DNA from: Mucilaginibacter ginsenosidivorans
GTDB taxonomy: Bacteria; Bacteroidota; Bacteroidia; Sphingobacteriales; Sphingobacteriaceae
Length of the DNA stretch: 64,000 bases
Reading direction: 5' to 3'
NCBI RefSeq assembly: GCF_007971025.1
Contig: NZ_CP042436.1
Location: forward strand, 2,108,001-2,172,000
Under the pieces are notes generated by a model. The model was not told the DNA's origin. It did not search any database and was given only the letters and a program-made list of their open reading frames with translations. The position numbers and the translations under genes were made by a program. Shown one piece after another: positions 62,007 through 64,000 of this stretch (its first letter is position 1; the number at the start of each line of letters is the position of its first letter).

Positions 62007-64000
62007 ATGAAGAACAGTTTACTCGTATTCCTGCTAATGTTTGCAGCTATTCGCGGGTATGGCCAGTGTACGCTTAAAGTGAGCATATCTTCATCAGGGC
62101 CGGCAATCTGTTCTGGCAGTAGTGTCGTGCTTACGGCATCGGCTTCCGCGGGGACCGCCCCGTATACATTTGTTTGGAGCACAGGCGAAACAACTACTTC
62201 GATAAGTGTTAATAAACCCGGAACATATACGGTAACAGTTAAAGATCAAACAGCAGGGTGCCAGGCCGTAAAGCAAAGCATTTCTATTGTATCCGCTACG
62301 GCGCCTAATGCACCAACCGTAAAGGATGTAGTAGTTTGCCCTAATAGCGCGGCAACCCTTAACGCAACCGCTCCGGGCGGTACGTACCAATGGTATGATG
62401 CGGCTGTCGGGGGTAATTTTTTGGCAACAGGGGCCACTTATGTTACACCACCCATCAGCACACCTACAACATTTTATGTTGAAACCACCTTAAACGGTTG
62501 TACAAGCTCGCGGTCGGCCGTAAATGTTACTTTGCCCAGTACGCCACCCACCCTTGGCGCGACAGTTTGCTCAGGCGACCCCGCAACCTTAGTGGCCGGC
62601 GGCGGCGGTACGTATGCGTGGTATGCATCCGCAGCAGGGGGGACGGTACTTGGCACAGGTTCGAGTTTCACTACGCCGCCGCTGGTTAGCACTACTACTT
62701 ATTATGTCGTGGTAACAAGCCCAACCGGTTGTGTAAGTTCGCCGATCCCGGTAAGGGCCACCGTAACACCACCACCGCAGGCACCTACGGCATCGGGTGC
62801 AACAATTTGCGCAGGTAATGTAGTAAGCCTGCATGCAAGCGTTTCATCAGGTATTATCGACTGGTTCGATGTGCCTACAGGCGGTACATCGCTGATATCA
62901 AGCCCGGATTTTACTACTCCTGTGCTTAATACCACCACTACCTACTACGTACAAACAACTTTAAATACCTGTACAAGCCCGCGTACCCCCGTTACGGTTG
63001 TAGTAAACCCGGTACCATCAAACCCTACCATCGCCGATGTTACTACCTGCTCGGGTACGAGTGCCGTACTAACACCAACCGGTCCGGGCGGAACCTATAA
63101 CTGGTATAGCGCCGCTGTAGGCGGCACCCTGCTGGCCACGGGTACTTCTTATACTACCCCTGTTTTAACCAACCCGGCAACTTATTATGTTGCCGCATCA
63201 AACGGAGGTTGTACCAGCGGACGCGTGCCGGTAACCGTTAATATAACGCCTGCTCCGCAGCCACCATCCGCATCGGGTATAGTAATATGCCCGGGCAACA
63301 CCGCGACACTAACGGCCAGCGGGTCCACCGGGTCCTACGCCTGGTACAGTATTCCGACAGGTGGCAGCTCATTATCAAATAATGCCACTTTTACTACGCC
63401 TGTACTTAACGCAAATACCACCTATTATGTAGAAACAACGGTCAACGGTTGTACAAGTACACGTACGCCCGTTACCGTAACAATGTTACCAACCCCGGCA
63501 GCGCCGACGGCGCCCGGCGTAACTGTATGTTCGGGCGATGTAGCTTCATTAGCCGTGACAGCGCCGAGCGGAAACTATGCCTGGTACGACGCCGCCACCG
63601 GCGGAAACCTGCTGGTAACCGGTTCTGCTTATGTTACACCGCCGCTTGTTTCTACTACTACCTATTACGTTGAAAGCGTATCGGCTAATGGGTGTTCAAG
63701 CACACGCACAGCGGTTACAGCAACGGTAACGCCGCCGCCCGCCGCGCCATCTGCCGGCGGTGCGTCAATTTGCCCGGGCTCAAGTACAACATTGACTGCC
63801 ACTGCTACCGGTACAGTTTCCTGGTATGACGCCGCAGTAGGGGGCAATTTGCTTGCTACGGGCAATAGTTTTACTACGCCCGCGCTCAACAGGAACACTA
63901 CTTATTATATTGAGCAGGCCGTGGGAACCTGCGTTAGCCCGAGAGCATCAGTTACGGTATCCATGATAACAATCCCCAGCCCGCAGTTTAAATACTCCTC
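62007..64000 (+). CDS. Large secreted protein with tandem Ig-like (Ig_7-type) repeats, partial
   Basis: The ATG at 62007 opens a signal peptide (MKNSLLVFLLMFAAIRGYG), and the frame stays open to the window end (664 residues seen). The first domain (about 22-90) is PKD/SprB-like: GPAICSGSSVVLTASASAG and GTYTVTVKD. Repeats follow of about 80 residues, each with C.G..ATL, WYDAAVGG, LATG, TTPVL, TTYYV and GCTS.R.PVTVT. Such proteins are long surface or gliding-type adhesins, usually ending in a type IX secretion tail, which lies beyond the window. Sequence repetition is also high at DNA level. Confidence 0.85.
   Translation, partial: MKNSLLVFLLMFAAIRGYGQCTLKVSISSSGPAICSGSSVVLTASASAGTAPYTFVWSTGETTTSISVNKPGTYTVTVKDQTAGCQAVKQSISIVSATAPNAPTVKDVVVCPNSAATLNATAPGGTYQWYDAAVGGNFLATGATYVTPPISTPTTFYVETTLNGCTSSRSAVNVTLPSTPPTLGATVCSGDPATLVAGGGGTYAWYASAAGGTVLGTGSSFTTPPLVSTTTYYVVVTSPTGCVSSPIPVRATVTPPPQAPTASGATICAGNVVSLHASVSSGIIDWFDVPTGGTSLISSPDFTTPVLNTTTTYYVQTTLNTCTSPRTPVTVVVNPVPSNPTIADVTTCSGTSAVLTPTGPGGTYNWYSAAVGGTLLATGTSYTTPVLTNPATYYVAASNGGCTSGRVPVTVNITPAPQPPSASGIVICPGNTATLTASGSTGSYAWYSIPTGGSSLSNNATFTTPVLNANTTYYVETTVNGCTSTRTPVTVTMLPTPAAPTAPGVTVCSGDVASLAVTAPSGNYAWYDAATGGNLLVTGSAYVTPPLVSTTTYYVESVSANGCSSTRTAVTATVTPPPAAPSAGGASICPGSSTTLTATATGTVSWYDAAVGGNLLATGNSFTTPALNRNTTYYIEQAVGTCVSPRASVTVSMITIPSPQFKYS
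62391..64000 (+). repeat. Tandem 240-bp Ig-coding repeats
   Basis: The Trp-Tyr (or Trp-Phe) codon pair recurs at 62391, 62619, 62862, 63102, 63342, 63582 and 63822. Spacings are 228, 243, 240, 240, 240 and 240 bases. The last five units are of identical length, which suggests recent unit duplication or gene conversion. Confidence 0.85.

Noticed and set aside
62007..64000. The regular 240-base pattern as a CRISPR or satellite
   Set aside because: The repeats are in one open frame and encode Ig-like domains, with no short identical repeats or spacers.
1..64000. Insertion sequences, prophage, integrase or toxin-antitoxin genes
   Set aside because: None of the readable proteins carries transposase, integrase, phage structural or known toxin motifs.

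Overview
The window looks like a chromosomal segment from a Bacteroidota genome, most likely family Sphingobacteriaceae (a Mucilaginibacter- or Pedobacter-like organism). The reasons are family markers: a GLPGLI protein beside an outer-membrane beta-barrel protein, a START-like protein next to an LptF-type permease, DUF2911, Ig_7-type repeat proteins and many small lipoproteins. Many start regions also carry the Bacteroidota -7 promoter element TAnnTTTG, and Shine-Dalgarno sites are weak. I saw no insertion sequence, prophage, CRISPR array or rRNA. There are two tRNA genes. Most of the window is single-copy housekeeping and envelope genes with short gaps; all assignments come from reading motifs, not from database searches.

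0-12 kb: the end of a LytTR regulator; a CHAT-protease-like TPR protein facing a sigma factor/anti-sigma-like TPR pair; a two-gene GLPGLI/beta-barrel operon; a secreted lectin-fold protein; a small membrane protein; and a secreted sialate O-acetylesterase. 12-19.6 kb: a DUF3606 protein, an MFS exporter, an ankyrin protein, then two adjacent TetR systems. Each TetR system has three copies of its own palindrome. One appears to control a quinone oxidoreductase and the other a DoxX protein and an alpha/beta hydrolase. 19.8-29 kb: tRNA-Met, START-like protein and LptF permease, ribBA, TamB and tsaD. 29-33 kb: a compact operon of universal stress protein, membrane-fusion lipoprotein, ABC permease and ABC ATPase.

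33.4-35.6 kb is the most distinctive part: an AT-richer minus-strand unit with a glycosyltransferase-like DUF6734-type enzyme followed by two short paralogous peptides. Both peptides have a double-glycine leader and a four-cysteine core, and the unit is bounded by terminators. It reads as a minimal ribosomally made, modified peptide (RiPP) locus without a local transporter or cyclase.

35.7-42 kb holds DNA-maintenance genes (recA, nth, uvrA), an ECF sigma factor and several long intergenic inverted repeats. 42-59.5 kb holds secreted and envelope functions: a beta-propeller lipoprotein, two MscS-type channels (each with a structured 5' leader), a DUF885 protein, a GH18 chitinase, a tricorn-like protease, a two-domain redoxin, a fused trehalose-phosphate synthase/phosphatase, an orphan PstS and tRNA-Ala. 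59.7-64 kb holds a Wzz-like two-helix membrane protein, an OmpA-family protein and the start of a large secreted protein built from 80-residue Ig-like repeats that runs off the window.
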